The notes below the pieces were generated by a model that searched no databases, had not been told where the DNA came from, and was given only the letters and a program-made list of their open reading frames with translations. Below, in pieces: positions 9,518-18,389 of a stretch of 64,000 nt of DNA (positions are counted from its first letter, which is position 1; each line of letters starts with the position of its first letter). The DNA is from Blautia liquoris. GTDB taxonomy: Bacteria > Bacillota > Clostridia > Lachnospirales > Lachnospiraceae. The position numbers and the translations under genes are program-made. The stretch is taken from assembly GCF_015159595.1 (NCBI RefSeq), contig NZ_CP063304.1:372001-436000 (forward strand). The letters run 5' to 3'.

Positions 9518-10444
9518 ATGAAAACCAAAAAAGAAAAATTCAGTTATAGAGTCAAACGGGACTGGGTCAGGAATAAGTCCTTATATATCCTGATCATACC
9601 CGTTATCGTATTTTATGCAGTTTTTATGTATAAGCCAATGTATGGTGCTCTAATAGCATTTCAGGATTATATACCGACAAAAGGGCTGCTTGGGAGCAGC
9701 TGGGTGGGATTGAAACACTTTATACGATTCTTTAACAGTCCGTATTTTGTGCGTCTTGTCCGGAACACGATCGTCCTGAGCCTGTATAGCCTGGTATTTG
9801 CATTTCCGGCGCCGATTATACTCGCTCTCCTGCTCAACGAGGTGAAGAAAAAGAGATACAAGTCCTTTATACAGACGGCCACCTACCTTCCACATTTCAT
9901 TTCATTAGTAGTTGTTGTAGGCATCATCAAAGAGTTCTGTGTGTCTGATGGCCTGATCAATGACATTATTGTATTTCTCGGAGGGAAAAGAGTTCCTCTG
10001 CTGCAGGATCCGGCATACTATCGTATGATCTATATCCTCTCGGATATCTGGCAGGAAATCGGATGGGGATCCATAATTTATCTGGCAGCCCTTTCCGGGG
10101 TAGACCAGCAGCTCTACGAGGCCGCCGAGATTGACGGCGCGGGAAAGTTTAAGCAGATGCTGCATGTGACACTTCCGGGAATTACTCCTACCATCGTAAT
10201 TATGCTGATTCTGCGTCTGGGTTCGCTGATGGGTATGGGGTATGAGAAGACAATTCTGCTCTATAATAACTCTACTTATGAGACAGCAGATATCATTTCA
10301 TCTTATATCTACCGAGTCGGATTACTGGAACAGAACTGGAGCTATTCAACGGCAATCGGTCTGATGAATTCACTGATTAACTGTGTGCTTTTGGTTCTGG
10401 CCAACAAGATCAGCAAAAAAGTAACCGAAAACAGTTTGTGGTAA
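9518..10444 (+). CDS. Sugar ABC transporter permease (LplB type)
   Basis: A 308-residue inner-membrane protein with about six membrane segments. It carries the binding-protein-dependent permease loop EAAEIDGAGKFKQMLHVTLPGI, which docks to the ATPase. It begins with a basic N-terminus and the PMYG motif common to LplB. AAGGAGT precedes the ATG at 9518. It pairs with the next permease to form the channel for the sugar delivered by the upstream lipoprotein. Confidence 0.93.
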   Translation: MKTKKEKFSYRVKRDWVRNKSLYILIIPVIVFYAVFMYKPMYGALIAFQDYIPTKGLLGSSWVGLKHFIRFFNSPYFVRLVRNTIVLSLYSLVFAFPAPIILALLLNEVKKKRYKSFIQTATYLPHFISLVVVVGIIKEFCVSDGLINDIIVFLGGKRVPLLQDPAYYRMIYILSDIWQEIGWGSIIYLAALSGVDQQLYEAAEIDGAGKFKQMLHVTLPGITPTIVIMLILRLGSLMGMGYEKTILLYNNSTYETADIISSYIYRVGLLEQNWSYSTAIGLMNSLINCVLLVLANKISKKVTENSLW

Positions 10445-10457
10445 GGAGGCGTAAGTG

Positions 10458-11348
10458 ATGAAAAAAAATAAAAAAATCAAGGTCTCCCTGCCTGAGAGAA
10501 TCTTCCAATGTGTCAACTATGTACTTCTGCTTATTTTGGCTGTCGTATGTATCTATCCGATGTGGCATGTATTAATGGCTTCTTTCAGTAAGCCCAATAA
10601 GATAATCCGTCATCAGGGCGCTCTGATTAAACCTCTCGGATTCAGCATTCAGGCTTATAAACAGGTACTCTCGAATCCAAATATTTTAAGTGGATATAAG
10701 AATACATTAATCATACTTGTGAGCGGCGTTATCGTATGTCTGTTCATGACCTCTCTTGGGGCATATGTTCTGTCGAGAAAAAACCTTATGTGGAAAAAGC
10801 CAATTACAATCTTTATTATGATCACAATGTTCATAAGCGGAGGACTGATTCCCTTCTATCTGAATCTGAAATCACTGCATCTGACCAACACTTTGGCCGG
10901 GATCGTTGTCCCCTTTATGATCAATACATACAATATGATTATTCTTCGGACAGCTTTTGAATCCATACCGGACAGTTTAATCGACGCAGCTGAAATTGAT
11001 GGTGCAAGCCATCTGAAAATTCTCACCAGTATTGTACTTCCATTATCCAAACCCACGTTATCCGTGATGGTCTTATATTACGGAGTGGAAAAATGGAACG
11101 GATGGTTCTGGGCATCGGCGATTCTTCGCGACCGGAATCTTCTTCCGCTGCAGGTCATTCTCCGGGAGATACTGCTTTCCTCCACACAGTCCATGCAGGC
11201 AGGAGGGATTGGCGGAGACACAGAGGCTATCGGCATGACTATCCGATATGCGACCATTATCGTCGCAACAGTACCGATTCTTCTGGTTTATCCTTTTATA
11301 CAAAAATACTTTACAAAAGGCGTCATGATCGGAGCGGTGAAAGAATAA
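10458..11348 (+). CDS. Sugar ABC transporter permease (YtcP type)
   Basis: A 296-residue permease with six predicted membrane segments and the EAA-type loop DAAEIDGASHLKILTSIVLP. The ATG at 10458 lies 8 bases from AGGAGG; a GTG directly before it at 10455 is also in frame but is too close. It follows the LplB-like permease by 13 bases, forming the usual heterodimeric channel. No ATP-binding subunit is encoded in this operon, as is typical for the family, so a multitask ATPase of the MsmX type must be supplied from elsewhere. Confidence 0.93.
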   Translation: MKKNKKIKVSLPERIFQCVNYVLLLILAVVCIYPMWHVLMASFSKPNKIIRHQGALIKPLGFSIQAYKQVLSNPNILSGYKNTLIILVSGVIVCLFMTSLGAYVLSRKNLMWKKPITIFIMITMFISGGLIPFYLNLKSLHLTNTLAGIVVPFMINTYNMIILRTAFESIPDSLIDAAEIDGASHLKILTSIVLPLSKPTLSVMVLYYGVEKWNGWFWASAILRDRNLLPLQVILREILLSSTQSMQAGGIGGDTEAIGMTIRYATIIVATVPILLVYPFIQKYFTKGVMIGAVKE

Positions 11349-11381
11349 GCTGCTCCCAATAATTACATGAGGAGACAAAAC

Positions 11382-13175
11382 ATGTTATATCCAAGAAACA
11401 GTGAATCACGCAGCGTAATAAATCTCGATGGAATTTGGGACTTTAAACTAGATAACGGCAATGGAATGAAAGAAAAATGGTTCGAAAAAAGGCTGCAAAA
11501 TCCAATCAAAATGCCCGTCCCAGCCTCCTACAATGATCTTCAGGAAGGATATGATTTTCGAAATCACTGCGGTCTTGTGTTTTATCAGCGGGATTTGACT
11601 ATCCCGCGTGCCCTTCTCGAAAGCCCGGACCGGCTGGTCTTACGTTTCGGTGCCGTGACACATAAAGCAAAGGTATATGTAAACAAAGAATTAGCAGCCA
11701 AACACATTGGAGGCTTTCTCCCTTTTGAAGTGGAACTGGATAAGAGCGGGCTTCACACACACAATTTGCTTACAGTATGTGTCGACAACCGTATTGATTA
11801 CTCCACGCTCCCTGTGGGTCGGGAAGATCACCCTGATAAAAATGAGGCCAATTTTGATTTCTTTAATTACAGCGGAATTATCCGACCGGTTTTTCTGTAC
11901 ACTACACCGCGTGCATACATTGAAAACATTACAATTGTACCGAAAATTGATGCGAAAAAAGCATCTTTGACTTATACTGTAAATACCAAAAATGCTACTT
12001 CACATGATCCGGAAATGGATACTTCCATTCATATCGAACTGCTCACAAGAGACGGAGAGCTAGTTTCCGATGAACATAAGATAACGGGAACATTGAATGT
12101 TGATAGCCCTTGCCTCTGGGAACCGGGAAATCCATATCTGTATCAAGTTCGAGTCTCTTTCGAAGATGATATCTATGAATTTTTATACGGAATCCGGACG
12201 GTCGCCGTGAAAGGAAACAAATTTTTAATCAATGAAAAACCATTTTATTTCAGAGGATTTGGGAAACATGAGGATACCTTTCCAAATGGCCGAGGTTTCA
12301 ATGAGGTTATGAACGTAAAAGATCTGTCTCTGTTTGATTGGATTGGTGCAAATAGTTTCCGAACCAGTCATTATCCCTACAGCGAAGAAATGATGCAGTT
12401 GTGTGATGAAAAGGGGATTGTAGTAATTGACGAAGTACCGGCTGTCGGTTTAAATATCAATTTCAGCGGTGGAGCTAATCTCCATAACGGAATTGAAATC
12501 GGGACTTTCAGTCCGGAAAACGAGGGTGGAATCCGGACCGCTTTGGCACATCAAAAAGTAATACATGATTTGATAGATCGAGACAAAAATTATGCCTGTG
12601 TCGTGATGTGGAGTATTGCAAATGAACCGGATGGTTCTGCAAAAGGTGCATACAACTATTTCAAACCGCTTTTCGACCTTGCAAGAAGGGAAGATCCCCA
12701 GTGTCGCCCTTGTACCATGGCCAGTGTTGCAATGGAAAACTATAAAGACGATTGCAGTTTAAAGCTTAGTGATATCTATTGTTTAAACCGCTATTACGGA
12801 TGGTATATTGCCTGTGGCGACCTTTCCCGTGCCCGTGATCTAATGGAAAAAGAAATGAAGTTCTGGAACTCGACTGGTAAACCTTTTATGTTCACGGAAT
12901 ACGGAGTGGATACCATAAGTGGATATCACAATTCGACACCTCGTCTGTTTACGGAAGAATATCAGCTGGAATATTATAAGATGAATCATGACGTTGTAGA
13001 TCAATTGGATAATTTTATAGGTGAACAAGTATGGAATTTTGCTGATTTTGATACAGAGGAAAACCTCACCCGTGTCTGTGGAAACAAAAAGGGACTATTT
13101 ACCAGAGATCGAAAACCGAAACTTGCCGCTCACTATTTCAGAGAGAGGTGGCATCAACCGGATAAATATCATTGA
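11382..13175 (+). CDS. uidA: Beta-glucuronidase, GH2 family
   Basis: A 597-residue GH2 enzyme. The ATG at 11382 is chosen over 11367 because GAGGAGA lies between them and MLYPR-SESR is the usual start. It has a sugar-binding domain, an immunoglobulin-like domain and a TIM barrel. The acid/base is Glu415 in ANEPDG and the nucleophile Glu506 in FTEYG. Asn568-Lys569-Lys570 match the N-x-K motif that recognises the glucuronate carboxylate in true glucuronidases. A loop of about 25 residues after VIDEVPAVGL suggests a loop-bearing gut enzyme able to handle small glucuronides. It probably acts in the cytoplasm, since no signal peptide is present, on sugars imported by the upstream transporter. Confidence 0.94.
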   Translation: MLYPRNSESRSVINLDGIWDFKLDNGNGMKEKWFEKRLQNPIKMPVPASYNDLQEGYDFRNHCGLVFYQRDLTIPRALLESPDRLVLRFGAVTHKAKVYVNKELAAKHIGGFLPFEVELDKSGLHTHNLLTVCVDNRIDYSTLPVGREDHPDKNEANFDFFNYSGIIRPVFLYTTPRAYIENITIVPKIDAKKASLTYTVNTKNATSHDPEMDTSIHIELLTRDGELVSDEHKITGTLNVDSPCLWEPGNPYLYQVRVSFEDDIYEFLYGIRTVAVKGNKFLINEKPFYFRGFGKHEDTFPNGRGFNEVMNVKDLSLFDWIGANSFRTSHYPYSEEMMQLCDEKGIVVIDEVPAVGLNINFSGGANLHNGIEIGTFSPENEGGIRTALAHQKVIHDLIDRDKNYACVVMWSIANEPDGSAKGAYNYFKPLFDLARREDPQCRPCTMASVAMENYKDDCSLKLSDIYCLNRYYGWYIACGDLSRARDLMEKEMKFWNSTGKPFMFTEYGVDTISGYHNSTPRLFTEEYQLEYYKMNHDVVDQLDNFIGEQVWNFADFDTEENLTRVCGNKKGLFTRDRKPKLAAHYFRERWHQPDKYH

Positions 13176-13210
13176 TTGCGACTATGTAATAAATAGTAAG
13201 GAGAACTTAT

Positions 13211-15202
13211 ATGATTATAAAAAAAACAGCCAGCGTACCACTGATTACACATGACCCGTATTTCTCAGTCTGGTCACCGTCAGATCATCTTTACGACGCC
13301 GATACCATGCATTGGAGCAGAATATCACAGAGAATGTATGGGAGTCTGGCAGTGGACGGTGAAACATATTATTTTATGGGAAACCATGATGACAATAAGG
13401 TACTTATGCAGACATGTATGGAGCTTACCGCGACATCTACAATTTATCATTTTGAAAACGAAGCTGTGAAATTAAGTGTGCGGTTTACTTCGCCACTTTT
13501 GCTGGAAGATCCACTTTTGGTGTCAAGACCATGCACTTATGTGGATTTTGACATCGAAAAGAAAAAAGACGTAGTGGTAAGCTTGCATTTGGAACTGACA
13601 GCAGAGCTTGTTAGATATACGAAAGGCAAGATTATCGGGGGCAGTCATCAGGCTTCGCTGCCATCTGGAGGCAGTTTCCATTATGCCACTATGAGTAAGG
13701 CAAACCAGGCACCGCTCGGACACAGTGGAGATAACATTACCATCGACTGGGGAACGCTATATCTTGCTTCTGATTCGAAAGGCACCAAGATCTTGTTTGA
13801 CGGCGAAGAGGAATGCTTAAAAGGCAGCGCTGCAATACAAGATCAAAAGGAGAAGGTATCCTTCGTGATTGCTTACGATGACCTTTTGTCAATCTATTAT
13901 TTTGGAAACTGGAAGAAGGCTTATTGGACAGAACAATATGCAACGATTCTTGATGCAATTGCGGCAAGCCTAGAGGATAAAAAAGTCGTTTTAAAGAAAG
14001 CAGAACAATTCGACCAGAGGATGGAAGAGGCTGCGGAGAAGTCCGGAGGCAAAGAATATGCTTACTTGTGTAATCTAAGCTATCGTCAGAGTATCGCTGC
14101 ACATAAACTGATTACAGATGAAAACGGGGAAATCATCTTCCTTTCCAAAGAAAATGATTCGAATGGATGTATCGGAACCGTGGATGTCAGCTATCCTTCG
14201 ATTCCTCTGTATCTGCTGCACAACACCGAATACGTGAAAGGAATGCTTAGACCGATATTCCGATTCAGCCAGCTTCCGGTGTGGGAGTTCGACTTCGCAC
14301 CACATGATGTCGGGCGGTATCCCTATGCGTCCGGTCAGGTCTATGGACTGAAGAACCATAAAGGCGAATACGACGGTGAAAATGGAAACATAGCTCCCTT
14401 TTATCATCAATTCCCGAAAAAATGTGATATCTATGAATATCATTTCCAAATGCCAGTGGAAGAGTGTGGGAATATGCTGGTTATGACAGCAGCGGCCTGC
14501 CTCTTGGATAAGAATGCAGACTTTGCCCTTCCCTACATGGATATTCTGAAACAATGGACGAAATATCTGATAGAATATGGTGATGACCCGGGAGAACAGC
14601 TTTGTACTGATGACTTTGCAGGCCATCTCTCCCATAACGTCAATCTTTCAGCAAAAGCGATTGTAGGAATCGAGGCATATGCACAGATTTGCAGACTCGC
14701 GGGCAGCGAAAAAGATTATGAAACTTATCACGAAAAAGCAAAAATGATGGCAGAAAGCTGGGAAGACCGTGCATTTGATCAGGATCATTATAGACTGACC
14801 TTCGATGGTGAGGGTACCTGGAGCTTAAAATACAACACAATCTGGGATAAGTTCTTCAATAGCAATCTGTTTTCTGATCAGATGTATGAGAAGGAGATAG
14901 AATATTATCTGAAGAAAAACCAGAAATATGGTGTACCACTCGATAACAGAAAGTCTTATACGAAGAGTGACTGGATTCTGTGGTCGGCGGCGCTTACGGA
15001 CGATCTGGAACAGAGGAAGCAATTTATTGAACCAGTGGCGAGATACCAGCAAGAAACCGAGTCACGGGTACCGTTCTCAGACTGGTACGACACTAAGACC
15101 GGAAAACAAAATGCCTTTATTGCAAGAAGTGTACAAGGTGGAATCTTTATGCCAATATTGATTGACAGAATGCAATTCATTGGCCGACAAGGAACAAAAT
15201 AG
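13211..15202 (+). CDS. Glutaminase-A-like protein (DUF5127/DUF4965 family)
   Basis: A 663-residue protein whose N-terminus (VPLITHDPYFSVWSP) and C-terminal half (alpha-barrel region with SLKYNTIWDKFF) match the glutaminase-A-like family carrying DUF4964, DUF5127 and DUF4965 domains. Start at 13211 follows AAGGAGA. No signal peptide is seen, so it is likely cytoplasmic. In fungi GtaA releases ammonia from glutamine, but the six-hairpin barrel fold is shared with many glycosidases. In a glucuronide operon a sugar-acting role is at least as plausible as glutaminase activity. It is the last gene of the operon, 35 bases after the glucuronidase. Confidence 0.75.
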   Translation: MIIKKTASVPLITHDPYFSVWSPSDHLYDADTMHWSRISQRMYGSLAVDGETYYFMGNHDDNKVLMQTCMELTATSTIYHFENEAVKLSVRFTSPLLLEDPLLVSRPCTYVDFDIEKKKDVVVSLHLELTAELVRYTKGKIIGGSHQASLPSGGSFHYATMSKANQAPLGHSGDNITIDWGTLYLASDSKGTKILFDGEEECLKGSAAIQDQKEKVSFVIAYDDLLSIYYFGNWKKAYWTEQYATILDAIAASLEDKKVVLKKAEQFDQRMEEAAEKSGGKEYAYLCNLSYRQSIAAHKLITDENGEIIFLSKENDSNGCIGTVDVSYPSIPLYLLHNTEYVKGMLRPIFRFSQLPVWEFDFAPHDVGRYPYASGQVYGLKNHKGEYDGENGNIAPFYHQFPKKCDIYEYHFQMPVEECGNMLVMTAAACLLDKNADFALPYMDILKQWTKYLIEYGDDPGEQLCTDDFAGHLSHNVNLSAKAIVGIEAYAQICRLAGSEKDYETYHEKAKMMAESWEDRAFDQDHYRLTFDGEGTWSLKYNTIWDKFFNSNLFSDQMYEKEIEYYLKKNQKYGVPLDNRKSYTKSDWILWSAALTDDLEQRKQFIEPVARYQQETESRVPFSDWYDTKTGKQNAFIARSVQGGIFMPILIDRMQFIGRQGTK

Positions 15203-15307
15203 ATCCACCGCGATCGCTCGGAGGCGCTGCTCTTGAGACGCTTAACTTGCTATAACTCGCCTATTCGTGGTATTCTTATGATAATAATCACGATTGGACG
15301 ATGAGAT

Positions 15308-18052
15308 ATGATTAAAAATACAAAAAAGTTGGTGCTTGGGATACTGGCTCATGTGGATGCCGGGAAGACGACACTGGCAGAGAGCATGCTATATCTGACC
15401 GGAAGTATACGAAAACTGGGTCGGGTCGACCATAAGGATGCGTTCTTGGATACTTATGAATTGGAGAAAAACCGTGGAATTACCATATTTTCCAAGCAGG
15501 CAGTGTTCATTTCTGGGGATCGGGAAGTGACTTTACTTGACACCCCGGGACATGTGGACTTTTCAGCGGAAATGGAGCGGACGCTGCAGATCCTGGATTA
15601 TGCCGTGCTGGTTATCAGCGGAGCCGATGGGGTACAAGGGCATGTGGAAACTCTCTGGAAACTATTAAAGAAATATAAGATTCCGACCTTTTTGTTTATC
15701 AATAAGATGGACCAGCCAGGGACAGATCGCGGACGCCTCATGGAAGAGCTTCAGCGAAGGCTTGATGAACGATGCGTGGATTTTACGGGCTGTCCGGGGC
15801 AGGAAGAATTTCTGGAAAATCTGGCGATGTGTGATGAGATTGTTTTGGACGAGTACCTGAAAAAAGGCAGTATATCCGAGAAGAAAATCACCGGGCTGAT
15901 CACACAGAGAAAGGTTTTCCCCTGCTATTTTGGGTCTGCACTGAAAGTGCAAGGTGTCCGGGAACTGTTGGATGGGGTTACGTCTTACACTCATTGTCTG
16001 GACTATCCCGATGAGTTTGGGGCCCGGGTATATAAGATCAGCAGAGATGATTCAGGTATAAGACTGACACACTTGAAAGTGACAGGAGGATGTCTGAAGG
16101 TAAAGATGCTTCTGACAAATCGGTCCGGTGACATTGATAAAGATCCGGATGGCACTGCTGTCTGGGAAGAGAAAGCAGATCAGATCCGTATTTATTCCGG
16201 TTCTGATTATCGCATGGAAAAAGAGGTGCCGGCAGGAACGGTCTGCGCTGTCACTGGGCTTAGCAGCACATATTCCGGGCAAGGCCTGGGCTTTGAAAGA
16301 CACAGCGAAGAGATTCCGGTATTGGAACCGGTTCTGACTTATCAGATTCTGTTCCCGGAGGGAACAGATCAACATCGGATGCTCCGGAGACTTCGAGATC
16401 TGGAGGAAGAAGAGCCCCTTCTTCATATCGTATGGAATGAAGAGCTGCAAGAGATTCACGCACAGGTGATGGGGGAAGTTCAAATTGAGATACTAAAAGA
16501 TTTGATCCGGGAGAGATACGGCGTGACTGCCGGTTTTGGATCCAGAAAGATTGTGTATAAGGAGACGATTGAGAATACGGTGGAAGGGGTCGGGCATTTT
16601 GAGCCTCTCAGACACTATGCAGAGGTACATCTTCTGATGAAGCCAGGGGATCCTGGCAGTGGTCTTGTGTTTTCAAGCAGCTGCAGCGAGGATATTCTCG
16701 ATAAGAATTGGCAGAGACTCATTCTCACACATCTGCAGGAGAAAAGCTATCGTGGTGTTTTGACGGGATCCGAGATTACCGATATGAAGATTACGCTGCT
16801 GACTGGGCGTTCACACATCAAGCACACGGAGGGCGGTGATTTTCGGCAGGCGACGTATCGCGCGGTGCGCCAGGGGTTGATGCAGGCAAAATCTGTGCTG
16901 CTGGAACCATATTATGCATATCGGCTGGAGATACCAGTCGATATGCTTGGAAGGGCGATCTCGGATGTGCAGAGAATGGGCGGCAGTTTTTCGGAGCCGG
17001 AGACACAGAATGATTTTTCCATAATCACTGGTGAAGTGCCGGTGAGTACCATGCAGAATTACCAGAGAGAAGTGACAGCATATACAAGAGGCAGGGGCAG
17101 TCTGTCTCTTTTGGTAAAAGGCTATAAGCGATGCCACAATGCGAATGAAGTCATAGCCAAGAAAAGTTATGACCCGGATAAAGATCAGGAAAATCCGTCA
17201 TCTTCCGTCTTTTGTGCCCATGGGTCCGGTTTTTTGGTTCCATGGAATCAAGTTCGTGATTATATGCACATCAAAACGGATGATATCGGACAAGATCGTT
17301 CCTGGAACACGGGAGACAGTGGGGATTCCCTGCGCAGTGAAAATGCCGGAAAAAGTCTGAAACTGGACAGGGAACTAAAGGATATCTTCGAGCGGACTTA
17401 TGGTACCACCCAGAGAAAGAAAAACGGGTATGCAAAGACCATTCGCACGGCCGGGCAGCGAGAAGAAAAAAAGAATTATGGCAAAGAAAAAGAGGAGAGC
17501 AGGAGACCGGAGTATCTGCTGGTGGATGGATATAATATTATCTTTTCCTGGGAGGAACTAAGCGACCTTGCAGCATATGATCTGGGCGCTGCGAGATCAA
17601 AGCTGATGGACATACTTTCCAATTATCAGGGATACAAGAATAATACGCTGATTCTGGTTTTTGATGCCTATAAGGTGGAAGGAAATGCAGAAAAGACGAT
17701 GAAATATGATGACATCTATGTGGTGTATACGAAGGAAGCGGAGACAGCAGATCAATATATCGAAAAAGCTGTACACAGAATGGAACACAGATATAACTTG
17801 ACGGTTGCGACCTCGGATGCGCTGGAACAGATTATCATCATGGGACAAGGGGCCATCCGAATGTCCGCGATGGAATTAAAAGAAGAGATTCAGACCGCAA
17901 ATATCGAGATTTCCACTACTTATCTGAACAGACAGCCGCACAGTAAAAACTATTTATTCGATCATCTGCCCAAAGATCTGGTGGAGTTGATGGAAGAGAT
18001 TCGTCTGGGGAAAAAGAACCGAAAGAATAATCCGCAAAAGAAAAAGAAATAA
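15308..18052 (+). CDS. TetM-like translational GTPase fused to a YacP/Rae1-like NYN nuclease domain
   Basis: A 914-residue protein. Residues 1-655 are a full-length EF-G-like factor of the ribosomal-protection type: G1 AHVDAGKTT (14-22), G3 DTPGHVDF, G4 NKMD, then domains II-V ending near GFLVPWNQVRDYMH. A polar linker (about 656-733) leads to a NYN/PIN-type domain (735-890) with VDGYN (Asp740), VFDAYKV (Asp786) and TSDALEQ (Asp837), the acidic residues expected of the YacP/Rae1 nuclease fold. A Lys-rich tail ends the protein. The domain IV loop (HIKHTEGGDF) lacks the SPV sequence I recall in Tet(M) loop III, so tetracycline resistance is doubtful. The ribosome binding site is weak. A role in ribosome-coupled mRNA cleavage or rescue is inferred. 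Confidence 0.85.
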   Translation: MIKNTKKLVLGILAHVDAGKTTLAESMLYLTGSIRKLGRVDHKDAFLDTYELEKNRGITIFSKQAVFISGDREVTLLDTPGHVDFSAEMERTLQILDYAVLVISGADGVQGHVETLWKLLKKYKIPTFLFINKMDQPGTDRGRLMEELQRRLDERCVDFTGCPGQEEFLENLAMCDEIVLDEYLKKGSISEKKITGLITQRKVFPCYFGSALKVQGVRELLDGVTSYTHCLDYPDEFGARVYKISRDDSGIRLTHLKVTGGCLKVKMLLTNRSGDIDKDPDGTAVWEEKADQIRIYSGSDYRMEKEVPAGTVCAVTGLSSTYSGQGLGFERHSEEIPVLEPVLTYQILFPEGTDQHRMLRRLRDLEEEEPLLHIVWNEELQEIHAQVMGEVQIEILKDLIRERYGVTAGFGSRKIVYKETIENTVEGVGHFEPLRHYAEVHLLMKPGDPGSGLVFSSSCSEDILDKNWQRLILTHLQEKSYRGVLTGSEITDMKITLLTGRSHIKHTEGGDFRQATYRAVRQGLMQAKSVLLEPYYAYRLEIPVDMLGRAISDVQRMGGSFSEPETQNDFSIITGEVPVSTMQNYQREVTAYTRGRGSLSLLVKGYKRCHNANEVIAKKSYDPDKDQENPSSSVFCAHGSGFLVPWNQVRDYMHIKTDDIGQDRSWNTGDSGDSLRSENAGKSLKLDRELKDIFERTYGTTQRKKNGYAKTIRTAGQREEKKNYGKEKEESRRPEYLLVDGYNIIFSWEELSDLAAYDLGAARSKLMDILSNYQGYKNNTLILVFDAYKVEGNAEKTMKYDDIYVVYTKEAETADQYIEKAVHRMEHRYNLTVATSDALEQIIIMGQGAIRMSAMELKEEIQTANIEISTTYLNRQPHSKNYLFDHLPKDLVELMEEIRLGKKNRKNNPQKKKK

Positions 18053-18076
18053 GAAAAAAATAGAGAAAGAACGAAG

Positions 18077-18117
18077 AAGGCAGGTCCTGGTATTGGATCT
18101 GTCTTTGCTTTTTTATT
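18077..18117 (+). terminator. Intrinsic terminator after the GTPase-NYN gene
   Basis: AAGGCAGGTCC pairs with GGATCTGTCTT (11 pairs, two G-U) around a 7-base loop, followed within two bases by a run of seven T. It ends the transcript of the preceding gene. Confidence 0.85.
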
Positions 18118-18294
18118 CCAATTCTGCATCATATGATCTAATTATAAATAATATATCATTAAGAAAGAAAAATGAGCAAAAAATTTATATTTAATCAAGA
18201 TTATTAGTATATTTGGGACAAAATTCACTAATTATTATTATATAAAATTGTGGGTTGTAATTAAAATCACGATAGCATATAATATAAACAGGCG

Positions 18295-18359
18295 ATAAAA
18301 TATACATAGATTCAAGAATAGTATATCGTTATAAAATATACGTTCTTTATATCGCTATA
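18295..18359. repeat. AT-rich direct repeats upstream of the mannosidase
   Basis: TATATCGTTATA (18322-18333) and TATATCGCTATA (18348-18359) recur with a 26-base period, and ATAAAATATAC occurs at 18295 and 18331. The gap from 18053 to 18389 otherwise holds the terminator and AT-rich sequence with no open frame. The repeats are placed where an activator or the promoter of the mannosidase operon would be expected. No clear sigma-A pair is visible. Confidence 0.4.
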
Positions 18360-18389
18360 GTATAACAAAGATAAGTACAGGAGGGTCTT

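Noticed and set aside
8785-9528. 247-codon minus-strand frame opposite the binding-protein gene
   Set aside because: It is a shadow of the LplA-type gene with unusual composition and no matching operon.
15308-18052. Calling this gene a tetracycline resistance determinant
   Set aside because: The domain IV loop lacks the SPV motif expected of Tet(M), the protein carries a nuclease-like domain, and no mobile element surrounds it.
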